This document shows positions 5,504 through 11,632 of a stretch of 11,632 nucleotides of DNA, in pieces. Below the pieces are notes generated by a model. The model was not told the origin of the DNA. It worked only from the letters and a program-made list of their open reading frames with translations, and ran no database searches. The stretch covers positions 1 through 11,632 of the forward strand of contig JADHVN010000039.1 of assembly GCA_016783995.1 (NCBI GenBank), given 5' to 3'. The translations under genes and the position numbers were made by a program. The number at the start of each line of letters is the position of its first letter. The stretch's first letter is position 1. The stretch is from Actinomycetota bacterium (lineage in GTDB: Bacteria; Actinomycetota; Humimicrobiia; Humimicrobiales; Humimicrobiaceae).

Positions 5504-7387
5504 TTAAAATATTGATATTATCTTACTTATAAGTCCAGCTAACAGTGTGCCATAAAAGGCTAATCCTATTGTTAAAATAAGAGATCTAATCCATCCAAAT
5601 TCCCTAATAAATACTCCTAAAGCTATTATACATGGAATTCCAATTGTTCCCACAACACCAAATGTGTATAACTGCAGCGGGGTAAGAGCCAGAGATATCT
5701 GATCTCCTAAAACTGATAGGAGCATCGCTCCTGTCAAATCCTTCTGTAAGAAACCAAATACTAAAGGGATTATAGTTACACTTGGTAATCCTAGCCATGT
5801 AGTAATAAAAGAAAATGGTCTTACTATAATTTCACTAATGTTAAATAAATTTAAGATCCCATAAACAATTCCACCAGCTACTAGCAGTGGTATTACTAAA
5901 TAAACAAACTCTTTCATTCTAAGCCAGCTCTTTGCAAATACATTTTTTAATATTGGTCTTCTGTAAGTTGGCAATTCTAGAATTAAAGGCTCGATTTTTG
6001 TATGAGCAAATTTCTTTATTATTACAGCCAGAACTAAACCAGCAATAATTAAAGTAGCAAAAACATATAAAGCTAGCTTTACCCCTCCATAGAATCCAAC
6101 AATACCCATTATTATAGCAATCCTACTGGAGCATGGTACAAATCCAAAAAAAATAGCAGTATGAAATTGTTCCTTTTTGTTTGCTAAAACTCTTGTAGCA
6201 GTAGTTGCAGGTGCCGTGCATCCCATCCCTAATGCTAAAGGAATAAATGCCTTTCCCGGTAGTCCTATCTTTTTTGTAAATCTTTCTACATTAATAACAA
6301 ACCTTGGTAGAAATCCAACATCTTCCAGCAATCCAAAAATAAAATAAAATAAAAACACGTAAGGCAAGGCAATAGAAATACCAGCTACAAGACCCTCCAA
6401 ACCACTTATTAATATTATAGAAATAATTGATTGACTTACTCCACTCAATTTACCAAGTAAAATTCCTGAACTATTCATAAGAAAACCTTGAATAAAATTT
6501 CCAAGATACAAAAGTATTCCAAAAATCATAATTAGGAAAATAATAGTAACAGTCGGGCCCAATATTTTATGCAATATGATTTTATCAATTCTGCTCTGCA
6601 ACCTTCTTTCACTCTCCAGGGAAACCATCTCTACAACTTCTTCTGCTATAAATGAAGCTGTTCCATATCTTGTTATAGATATATCATTTGAAACTTCCGG
6701 GTGACTTTTTAAACCTGCTTTTATTTTTTCTACAATATTTCCTCTTTTTAGATATTTTTTAAAATCTTCATCTCCCTCTAAAACCCTTAGAGAAACAAAT
6801 CTTACCGGTAGGTCTCCCCTAACCTGAGCAGAAACTTCATTTATCACATCTTCAATATGATCATCATATCTAATATCAAAGTATTGCTCTGTAGAAATTT
6901 TATTTGCTAATATTTTATCTGTCAGCTTGTTAATACCTTTTTTAGTTAAGGGATTTATAGGTAAGACTGGAATACTGAGAATTTTCTCTAATCTTTTAAA
7001 ATCTATCTTTATACCCTTTTTCTCAGCTTCCTCTACAAAATTTACAGCTACTATTGTTGGTATCCTTGCTTCCATTATCTGTAGAATAATATAAAGGCTT
7101 CTTTCAATAGACATAGCATCAGCAATTACAACTGCTGCATCTACTTTTTCTTCAAACAATGCATTCCCTGTAACTTTTTCCTCTTCACTTCTATCAGAAA
7201 TGGAATATATTCCAGGGGTATCTGAAAACTCAATTTCTACACCACTCACTATCTTTTTACCACTTGTTATTTCTACACTGGTCCCAGGATAATTAGATAT
7301 TATAACTTTTGTGCCTATTAATGCATTTAGTAATGTAGATTTTCCTGTATTAGGCTGTCCAATAATAAGTACTTTTATTTTTTCCAT
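5504..7387 (-). CDS. feoB: FeoB-type ferrous iron transporter (divergent)
   Basis: A 627-residue inner-membrane protein: a cytoplasmic GTPase domain (1 to about 165), a helical spacer (about 165-265) and a membrane domain of several helices (about 270-625). Its family takes up Fe2+. GTPase motifs are G1 GQPNTGKST (10-18), switch region NYPGTSVE (32-39), G3 DTPG (56-59) and the FeoB hallmark around SIERSLY (93-99). The membrane core shows VGFLPR, IGLPGKAFIPL, the Cys-containing GCTAPATTATR and PCSSR, and near the C-terminus IPC...IREFGW. Oddities are a G4 motif NFVE (116-119) where FeoB normally has NxxD, and GCTAPA in place of the usual GCNVPA. It is somewhat shorter than typical FeoB (about 700 or more). 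Its start overlaps the upstream regulator by 38 bases and has no obvious ribosome site; the ATG must be right because the P-loop starts at residue 10. Confidence 0.87.
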   Translation of the reverse strand: MEKIKVLIIGQPNTGKSTLLNALIGTKVIISNYPGTSVEITSGKKIVSGVEIEFSDTPGIYSISDRSEEEKVTGNALFEEKVDAAVVIADAMSIERSLYIILQIMEARIPTIVAVNFVEEAEKKGIKIDFKRLEKILSIPVLPINPLTKKGINKLTDKILANKISTEQYFDIRYDDHIEDVINEVSAQVRGDLPVRFVSLRVLEGDEDFKKYLKRGNIVEKIKAGLKSHPEVSNDISITRYGTASFIAEEVVEMVSLESERRLQSRIDKIILHKILGPTVTIIFLIMIFGILLYLGNFIQGFLMNSSGILLGKLSGVSQSIISIILISGLEGLVAGISIALPYVFLFYFIFGLLEDVGFLPRFVINVERFTKKIGLPGKAFIPLALGMGCTAPATTATRVLANKKEQFHTAIFFGFVPCSSRIAIIMGIVGFYGGVKLALYVFATLIIAGLVLAVIIKKFAHTKIEPLILELPTYRRPILKNVFAKSWLRMKEFVYLVIPLLVAGGIVYGILNLFNISEIIVRPFSFITTWLGLPSVTIIPLVFGFLQKDLTGAMLLSVLGDQISLALTPLQLYTFGVVGTIGIPCIIALGVFIREFGWIRSLILTIGLAFYGTLLAGLISKIISIF

Positions 7388-7979
7388 CTTTTATTACATG
7401 AATCTTTTTTGCAATTTCTTTGTTGAAAAAAAATTTTTTATTTTTAACCTTAAAAATCACGCCGCTTTGCGTCTTATTTACTACAGTAATTTCCTCACCA
7501 GGATATATTCCCATGCTGATTATTCTATCAAATAATCCTATGCCGACTGAGATATCACTTATCATCCCTCTTCTCTGATTAAATTCTATTAATGGCGTAC
7601 CTTTACCCTTCAGTGTGGTTAGTTTTTTTATGTTATCAATCACTTCTTTTGAAATATAATGTTCAAGAATATGACTGATTTCATGAGCTTCTGCACTGCT
7701 TTTAGTTTCTTTGAAATAATTTTCCAGTATGAGATGGTATTTTAAAATCTCCTTTGCTTTGACCTCTCCACTTTGTGTTAATTTAATGAAATTATCTTCA
7801 ACTAATATTAAATTTTCATTTTCTAGATTTTTCACTGCATTAGATATATAATCATCTAAAACTTTAAGTTCATCCCTAATAGAATCTACAGGAACTATGC
7901 CCTCTTCTTCACCTAGTATTCTTAATATATCTTCCTTTACTATTGTTAAAATATCAGATTTTCTATTATTTTTATCCAT
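7350..7979 (-). CDS. DtxR-FeoA fusion: metal-dependent regulator with C-terminal FeoA/SH3-like domain
   Basis: A 209-residue protein. Residues about 10-70 are a winged helix of DtxR type, about 75-125 the dimerisation/metal domain (HEISHILEHYISKE), and about 140-197 a FeoA-like SH3 barrel (GIGLFDRIISMGIYPGEEIT to HVIKDG). Compared with DtxR, the ancillary-site residues His82, Glu86 and His99 are present, whereas the primary-site Cys is replaced by His103, followed by Glu106-His107. It probably senses metal and may also act as the FeoA partner of FeoB, since no separate feoA is seen. It is promoter-proximal to feoB and its last 12 codons overlap feoB, so the two form one transcript. The ATG at 7979 has a poor ribosome site; an in-frame TGA lies just upstream, so no longer form is possible. 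Confidence 0.85.
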   Translation of the reverse strand: MDKNNRKSDILTIVKEDILRILGEEEGIVPVDSIRDELKVLDDYISNAVKNLENENLILVEDNFIKLTQSGEVKAKEILKYHLILENYFKETKSSAEAHEISHILEHYISKEVIDNIKKLTTLKGKGTPLIEFNQRRGMISDISVGIGLFDRIISMGIYPGEEITVVNKTQSGVIFKVKNKKFFFNKEIAKKIHVIKDGKNKSTYYWTA

Positions 7980-8061
7980 ATTTTTAATATATCTTCAATG
8001 CTATGAAACTTTCTATATATTATTATAATTTATTTATTGCTTAAAACCTATTGAATCAATT

Positions 8062-8104
8062 ATTAGTTAAGCCTAACATTAATAGTACCTAGAACTCTTG
8101 TCAA
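8062..8104 (-). promoter_or_regulatory. Promoter and DtxR-type operator of the DtxR-FeoA/feoB operon
   Basis: On the minus strand a perfect -35 TTGACA (8099-8104) and a 17-base spacer lead to -10 TAATGT (8076-8081, only 3 of 6). The operator GTTAGGCTTAACTAAT (8062-8077) overlaps the -10 by two bases, just as at 5437-5479, where the site reads GTTAGGCTATTCTAAC. The shared core is GTTAGGCT-4 nt-CTAA. Transcription would start near 8069, about 90 bases before the ATG. The weak -10 is offset by the exact match in geometry with the sister promoter. Confidence 0.65.
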
Positions 8105-8119
8105 GTTTTATATAAAACT
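8104..8119. repeat. Perfect 16-base palindrome next to the feo promoter
   Basis: AGTTTTATATAAAACT is fully self-complementary and begins on the last base of the -35 box of the feo promoter (8099-8104), extending upstream of it. It also lies about 60 bases ahead of the plus-strand TPR-gene promoter. It could be a second regulator site in this divergent region. In such AT-rich DNA a chance palindrome is quite possible. Confidence 0.3.
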
Positions 8120-8176
8120 ATCTTCATATCTAAGAAGGCTCACACTTAAACCAATCTTTTATTAAACAAATTAATC

Positions 8177-8205
8177 TTGAAATAATGGGTTTATACACTT
8201 AAAAT
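8177..8205 (+). promoter_or_regulatory. Promoter of the TPR gene, giving a nearly leaderless transcript
   Basis: TTGAAA (8177-8182, 5 of 6) is followed by a 17-base spacer and TAAAAT (8200-8205, 5 of 6). The expected transcription start, about 7 bases downstream, is near 8212, only a few bases before the ATG at 8215. No Shine-Dalgarno sequence exists ahead of that ATG, which fits leaderless initiation. Confidence 0.5.
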
Positions 8206-8214
8206 TTTACCTGT

Positions 8215-8583
8215 ATGAAGAATATATATAATTTATTTGTAAAAGGTAGAAAGTTAGCAAAAAAGGGAAGACCCTTGGAAGCCATAATGCTCCTTGAGCA
8301 GGCAAAAAAACATCAGCCTCAAAAGGGTTCTATAAGAGAAGAACTTGCCAGGGCATATTATAATTGCAGCCTCTACTGCTCTGCTAAAAAAGAGTTCAGG
8401 AAAGCATTGGATATAGATGCTGTTAATGATTATGCTCATTATGGATTAGGTTTATGCTTGCTGAAAGAAGGAAAATTTAATAATGCATTAGGACATTTTA
8501 AAATTGCACTTGCTATGAAACCTAATTCCAAAGTATATAAAGAATCACTGTCTAAGTATAAAACGATTTTAAAAGAGAAATAA
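8215..8583 (+). CDS. Small tetratricopeptide-repeat (TPR) protein
   Basis: A 122-residue protein made almost wholly of about three TPR units: roughly 3-36 (KGRPLEAIMLLEQA), 37-70 (ARAYYNCSLYCSAKKEFRKAL) and 71-104 (GLCLLKEGKFNNALGHFKIAL, then the typical MKPNS turn), with a basic C-terminal helix. Such repeats form a helical scaffold for binding other proteins; the partner is unknown. No signal peptide or membrane segment is visible, so it is probably cytoplasmic. The frame is closed upstream by TAA at 8200-8202. There is no ribosome site, but a good promoter ends about 10 bases before the ATG. It converges on the alcohol dehydrogenase gene, with 8 bases between the two stop codons, and belongs to neither neighbouring operon. 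Confidence 0.75.
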   Translation: MKNIYNLFVKGRKLAKKGRPLEAIMLLEQAKKHQPQKGSIREELARAYYNCSLYCSAKKEFRKALDIDAVNDYAHYGLGLCLLKEGKFNNALGHFKIALAMKPNSKVYKESLSKYKTILKEK

Positions 8584-8591
8584 AAATTAGA

Positions 8592-9644
8592 CTAGGGCTT
8601 TACTATAACCCTCATATGTTTTCCTTCAGCAACTTCCTGTATCATGCTTGATATATCTTCAAGACCAATAATTTTGCTTATGAACTTTTCCCCATTAATC
8701 CTCTTCCCGCTCATAAAATCAATACACATCTTAATATGTTCTGTGGTAGCTCCTGAGGAACCATGTATAAATATTTCTTTGTAATGAACTAGATTGCTAT
8801 CTATTTTAGCAATGTTATCACCTTTAGGAAGTCCTCCAAAAAAGCATATATGCGCTCTATTTGCAGCTAATTCGACTGCTTCTTCCTGTGCCTTCCTTGA
8901 GGGTGCTGCTATCATTATTACATTTGGCCCAACTCCATTGGTTATGTCAGACAAAAATTTTCTCAAATCTTCTCTGGCTGGATTTATATAATAATCAGCA
9001 GCTTCCATCTCTTTTGCCACCTTAAGTCTGTTATCTGCTAATTCTGATATGATTATTTTTGCTGCACCCAGGATTTTAGCTAAGTTTGCATGCATAACAC
9101 CTACAGGCCCTGCTCCTACAATAAGAACAGTATCACCAGCACCTACCTGAGCTAAAAGTTCCCCGTTTAATGCACAACCCATAGGTTCTGCAAGTGCCGC
9201 TTCCTCAAAGGACATGGATTCTGGAATAGGAATAATATTCCCTCTTTTTATTACTTTAGCTGGTATTGCCATATATTCTGCAAAACCACCAGGATAATAA
9301 TATCCAAAAGCTTCTGCAGTTTCTTTAAAGGTGGAACATAAATTTGTAAGACCCTTCCAGCAATAGTAGCAATATCCGCATGATACTATTGGATCAATAG
9401 TAACTCTATCACCTACTTTAAAGTTCTTAACATTTTTACCCATCTCAAATACAATTCCTGCATTTTCATGCCCTATTATTTGAGGAGGCTTTACTCCACG
9501 ATGGCCGCTTCGAAAAATTCTTAGATCAGTTCCACAAATTGCACATGCTTCTATTTTTATCAATATATCATTATCACCAATATCTGGTTTAGGTTTATCT
9601 TCTATCCTAATATCACCAGGGCCATAAAATACTGCCGCTTTCAT
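8592..9644 (-). CDS. Zinc-dependent medium-chain alcohol/polyol dehydrogenase
   Basis: A 350-residue MDR-family NAD(P)-dependent dehydrogenase of the sorbitol/threonine dehydrogenase branch. The N-terminal catalytic domain has Cys37 (CGTD), His59-Glu60 (GHE) and Glu153 (AEPMG) for catalytic zinc, and Cys89, 92, 95 and 103 for structural zinc. The Rossmann fold has GAGPVG at 177-182; Glu201 at the end of the second strand favours NAD over NADP. I place the start at the ATG at 9644, not the in-frame TTG at 9653: the site GAAAGGA lies 9 bases before the ATG but abuts the TTG, and MKAAVFYGPG is the usual family opening. That ATG overlaps the mtlD stop as ATGA, so the two are translationally coupled. 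With mtlD beside it a sugar-alcohol substrate is likely, but the exact one cannot be read from sequence. Confidence 0.88.
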   Translation of the reverse strand: MKAAVFYGPGDIRIEDKPKPDIGDNDILIKIEACAICGTDLRIFRSGHRGVKPPQIIGHENAGIVFEMGKNVKNFKVGDRVTIDPIVSCGYCYYCWKGLTNLCSTFKETAEAFGYYYPGGFAEYMAIPAKVIKRGNIIPIPESMSFEEAALAEPMGCALNGELLAQVGAGDTVLIVGAGPVGVMHANLAKILGAAKIIISELADNRLKVAKEMEAADYYINPAREDLRKFLSDITNGVGPNVIMIAAPSRKAQEEAVELAANRAHICFFGGLPKGDNIAKIDSNLVHYKEIFIHGSSGATTEHIKMCIDFMSGKRINGEKFISKIIGLEDISSMIQEVAEGKHMRVIVKP

Positions 9645-10837
9645 CTTATCCAATCCTTTCTTCTTTTTTTTATATCATAATAACTTTCAATTATCTTTTT
9701 ACCAAAGTCACTTGAACTGTCTATTTCCGAAATCTTTTCAAGAGCTTCTTCTATTCCAATTTTATCGATAATTTTCTTGAGTTTCTGGGCAATTTCATCC
9801 TTTTCATAGTCATAATTGAATGCTGCTCCACATACATAAGCAATGTTATCAGGGAAAACATCATTTTCTAAACATAGCTTAGCGCTGCCGATTAATCTAT
9901 CTTCAGGACCTAGTTTTCTAATCAAATCTCTTGCTACCCTGTAAACTGTATCCATTAGCATCGGATTTTTAAAACGTATATTTACATCCTTTATCATTTC
10001 TCTCTGTCCTCTGACATCTAAATCCTCAGGATATTTTTTAATCAATGCTCTACTAGTTTCACTAAGCACATTATTAAATATCTTTTTAGTAAATTTATCA
10101 TCAAGAGGCTCATGCACATAGGTATAATTTTTTAAATATCCAAGATAGCCCAAAATAGCATGTCCCAGATTAAGAGTAAAAAGTTTCCTTTCAAATTCTG
10201 CTTTAAAATTTTTTACCGGCTTCATACCACTGATATTTGGTAATTCTGCTTTTACATTTTTCCTATCAAATGGCAATTTGTGATAAGCATCTGCCGCTAC
10301 AAACAAGGGATCTTTTTCTCCAAAACGATCATTTGAAGGAGGAACCATGCGTGCAACTACCATACCTACAAAGCCCACATTATCTTCAGCCCATATCCTT
10401 GTTTTGGGATCTAATTTGTCTAATACTGCTTTCTTTAAAATATTGTATGCTTTTAAAGTATTTTCACATAGATATATATCAATCGGTTCTGGATTTATTT
10501 GCATACGTTTTTTAATACCTTCTGCAATAGAGGGAGCTATTAATTGTAAAACCTCTACACCTACTGCTGTTCCAATAATATCAGCTTTTGATAATGCAGA
10601 AGCAATGCCTTCCCTATCACCTGCTTCCAGGCTATCAATATTATCTATACTCAAATCAATTTCTTTTTTAGCATAAGCATCAAGAAGCTTCAGTGGATAC
10701 TTTTTTTCTTCATTTATAAGTTTTACAAGCTCTTTTCTTGCTTCGATAAAAGTAGTCCTGCATCCTACTTCCCAAAAGAGCTGGCCCATAAAACCCCTGC
10801 CAATACTACCAGCTCCAAATTGCACTGCATTTTTCAA
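9641..10837 (-). CDS. mtlD: Mannitol-1-phosphate 5-dehydrogenase family protein
   Basis: A 398-residue polyol-specific long-chain dehydrogenase, expected to interconvert mannitol-1-phosphate and fructose-6-phosphate with NAD. The N-terminal Rossmann motif FGAGSIGRGF (7-16), the segments TAVGVEVL, CEN, VGFV and MVPPS, and the catalytic triad Lys218-Asn223-His226 in ERKLFTLNLGH match E. coli MtlD closely, as does length. I choose the TTG at 10837 over the GTG at 10846: AGGTGA (10843-10848) lies 5 bases before the TTG but covers the GTG, and the resulting MKNAVQFGAG aligns with MKALHFGAG of E. coli. Related fructuronate and tagaturonate reductases (UxaB/UxuB) share the fold but are longer and fit less well. 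It is the first gene of a two-gene operon with the zinc dehydrogenase. No mannitol PTS gene lies in the window. Confidence 0.88.
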   Translation of the reverse strand: MKNAVQFGAGSIGRGFMGQLFWEVGCRTTFIEARKELVKLINEEKKYPLKLLDAYAKKEIDLSIDNIDSLEAGDREGIASALSKADIIGTAVGVEVLQLIAPSIAEGIKKRMQINPEPIDIYLCENTLKAYNILKKAVLDKLDPKTRIWAEDNVGFVGMVVARMVPPSNDRFGEKDPLFVAADAYHKLPFDRKNVKAELPNISGMKPVKNFKAEFERKLFTLNLGHAILGYLGYLKNYTYVHEPLDDKFTKKIFNNVLSETSRALIKKYPEDLDVRGQREMIKDVNIRFKNPMLMDTVYRVARDLIRKLGPEDRLIGSAKLCLENDVFPDNIAYVCGAAFNYDYEKDEIAQKLKKIIDKIGIEEALEKISEIDSSSDFGKKIIESYYDIKKRRKDWIR

Positions 10838-10901
10838 AAAAATCACCTACAAATATTAACTTTCTAGTTAACTTATTAATTTTATTTAAACATAGCATTA
10901 A

Positions 10902-10931
10902 ATATCTATCATTTTGCTAGATATCATAACA
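10902..10931 (-). promoter_or_regulatory. Extended -10 promoter with overlapping inverted repeat, upstream of mtlD
   Basis: On the minus strand TGTTATGAT (10923-10931) fits an extended -10 element (TGn before TATGAT); the -35 region is poor. Overlapping and following it is an inverted repeat, ATATCTA (10902-10908) and TAGATAT (10918-10924), separated by 9 bases. This is a plausible operator or leader hairpin. Transcription would start near 10916, about 80 bases before the mtlD TTG. The AT-richness and lack of a -35 keep confidence low. Confidence 0.35.
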
Positions 10932-10978
10932 CAACAGGCTTATATTAGAATAAAAAAATTAGAGGTTAATCAATCAAA

Positions 10979-11497
10979 TTAGCCAAATATCTGATGCATT
11001 TCATAAAATACTGACGCTAAAAATATCAAGAATATAACAATAAAAGAAGTAACAGGTGCTGCTTTATTTTTAAATTTGTTTTTCTGTATATGCTCCCCTG
11101 TAGATAAGGCTAAAATTCTATAAAAAGACTCAGCTGAAGAAAGTATTATTACCTCAAGTGGTAACGCCATTGAATGTCTTATAGTTCCAGACATTAGAAA
11201 AATAACTATAAAAAAACCTGTAATAAAACTTATTGGAATTAAAATTCTTAAATAGCCCAGGACGATATAGCATATTGTTGAAATTATATTCCCAAAAAGA
11301 ATAACTGCGAAAATATACCAATATGACATTCCTTCCTGATATTCGCTTATCCCAAAAAAATTTTGCAGTATTTTAAATTTATTTATTATAAAAACACTCT
11401 CTTCTTTAAAAAAATAAAAAAAAAGCAACCCCAAACCTGTCCCTGCAATAAATATTAGTATCCCTATTGCTAAAATATAAAAGAAGTTATTTTTCAT
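10979..11497 (-). CDS. Small multi-pass membrane protein, possibly SpoIIM-like
   Basis: A 172-residue, strongly hydrophobic protein with about four to five membrane segments: roughly 6-30, 58-83, 85-104, a shorter one near 113-131, and 146-168. The stretch HSMALPLEVIILSSAESF resembles the central PHGIFELPAIIIAGA-type segment of SpoIIM (stage II sporulation protein M) family proteins, and length is near that family's. I regard this as a weak, by-eye similarity. No catalytic motif is seen. Its ATG has a strong ribosome site (GAGGAG) and overlaps the stop of the HD-GYP gene as ATGA, so it is co-expressed with a cyclic-di-GMP phosphodiesterase. The gene ends about 140 bases before mtlD and is not obviously part of that operon. 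Confidence 0.6.
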   Translation of the reverse strand: MKNNFFYILAIGILIFIAGTGLGLLFFYFFKEESVFIINKFKILQNFFGISEYQEGMSYWYIFAVILFGNIISTICYIVLGYLRILIPISFITGFFIVIFLMSGTIRHSMALPLEVIILSSAESFYRILALSTGEHIQKNKFKNKAAPVTSFIVIFLIFLASVFYEMHQIFG

Positions 11498-11632
11498 ATC
11501 TTCTCCTCTTCTTTAAATCCCGTTTGATCTTCTTTTATAGCATTAATAAAAATATCACATATCTCAATATCAAATTGCTTTCCTTTATTTTTTTCTAATT
11601 CATCAATACTTTCTTGCTTTGTCAATGCTCTT
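11494..11632 (-). CDS. HD-GYP domain protein, C-terminal end (runs off the right edge)
   Basis: Only the last 46 residues lie in the window. The segment RALTKQESIDELEKNKGKQF followed by DIEICDIFINAI matches the end of HD-GYP cyclic-di-GMP phosphodiesterase domains, where (S/T)-x-x-EAIxELxxxxGxQFDPxxVxxF is typical. The active-site HD and GYP residues lie upstream, outside the window, so activity and any sensory domain cannot be judged. A roughly 15-residue acidic/basic tail follows the domain. The stop codon TGA overlaps the start of the membrane-protein gene (ATGA), marking an operon. Confidence 0.7.
   Translation of the reverse strand, partial: RALTKQESIDELEKNKGKQFDIEICDIFINAIKEDQTGFKEEEKI

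Noticed and set aside
7341..7356. TTAGGCTGTCC near the feoB start as a DtxR-type box
   Set aside because: The second half-site is missing and the sequence is explained by coding for the FeoB P-loop.
8584..8620. AGGG...CCCT pair after the TPR gene as a shared terminator
   Set aside because: Only four base pairs form, the inner positions do not pair, there is no T-run, and it lies inside the dehydrogenase coding sequence.
9645..9653. TTG at 9653 as start of the zinc dehydrogenase
   Set aside because: The ribosome site abuts it with no spacing; the ATG at 9644 has correct spacing, family-typical N-terminus and an ATGA overlap.
10838..10846. GTG at 10846 as start of mtlD
   Set aside because: The Shine-Dalgarno AGGTGA overlaps this codon; the TTG at 10837 has proper spacing and matches the usual MtlD N-terminus.

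Overview
The window is AT-rich bacterial DNA, with Shine-Dalgarno sites, ATGA stop/start overlaps and sigma70-like promoters. It carries parts or all of 13 genes plus one short ORF. Gene content (UPF0261/Tm-1, an orphan TPP-dehydrogenase alpha subunit, a MtlD-type polyol dehydrogenase, FeoB with DtxR regulators, HD-GYP, a possible SpoIIM-like membrane protein) suggests an anaerobic, fermentative bacterium of a Firmicutes- or Atribacterota-like kind. That placement is a guess, since no rRNA or other marker is present.

Left end, 1-1259, minus strand: a left-handed beta-helix acyl/nucleotidyltransferase-like gene runs into the 5' part of glmM (phosphoglucosamine mutase), which leaves the window. 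Both serve amino-sugar/cell-envelope precursor synthesis. By eye this block is richer in G+C than the rest. A good promoter (TTGTCA-16-TATAAT) precedes it. The 459-base gap 1260-1718 also holds a 47-codon ORF that looks like the start of a formyltransferase, and a promoter with an embedded palindrome.

1719-4824, plus strand: a three-gene cluster of UPF0261 (Tm-1-like), a TPP-dependent dehydrogenase E1 alpha subunit with no beta subunit beside it, and a divergent class II (zinc) aldolase. All parts have known folds, but the combination does not correspond to a pathway I can name. It is the most likely place for an undescribed metabolic module.

4941-7979, minus strand: an iron-uptake island made of a DtxR-FeoA fusion regulator, a divergent FeoB and a second stand-alone DtxR-family regulator. 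Each regulator gene has a promoter of the same geometry: TTGACA, a 17-base spacer, and a -10 overlapped by a near-identical operator (GTTAGGCT-4 nt-CTAA). This points to shared metal-dependent control and probable autoregulation.

8215-8583, plus strand: a small TPR protein, apparently read from a nearly leaderless transcript. 8592-10837, minus strand: mtlD-type mannitol-1-phosphate dehydrogenase followed by a zinc alcohol/polyol dehydrogenase, joined by an ATGA overlap, with an operator-like inverted repeat upstream. Right end, minus strand: the C-terminus of an HD-GYP phosphodiesterase overlaps the start of a small multi-pass membrane protein, again by ATGA.

No tRNA, rRNA, CRISPR array, insertion sequence, phage gene or replication origin was seen.
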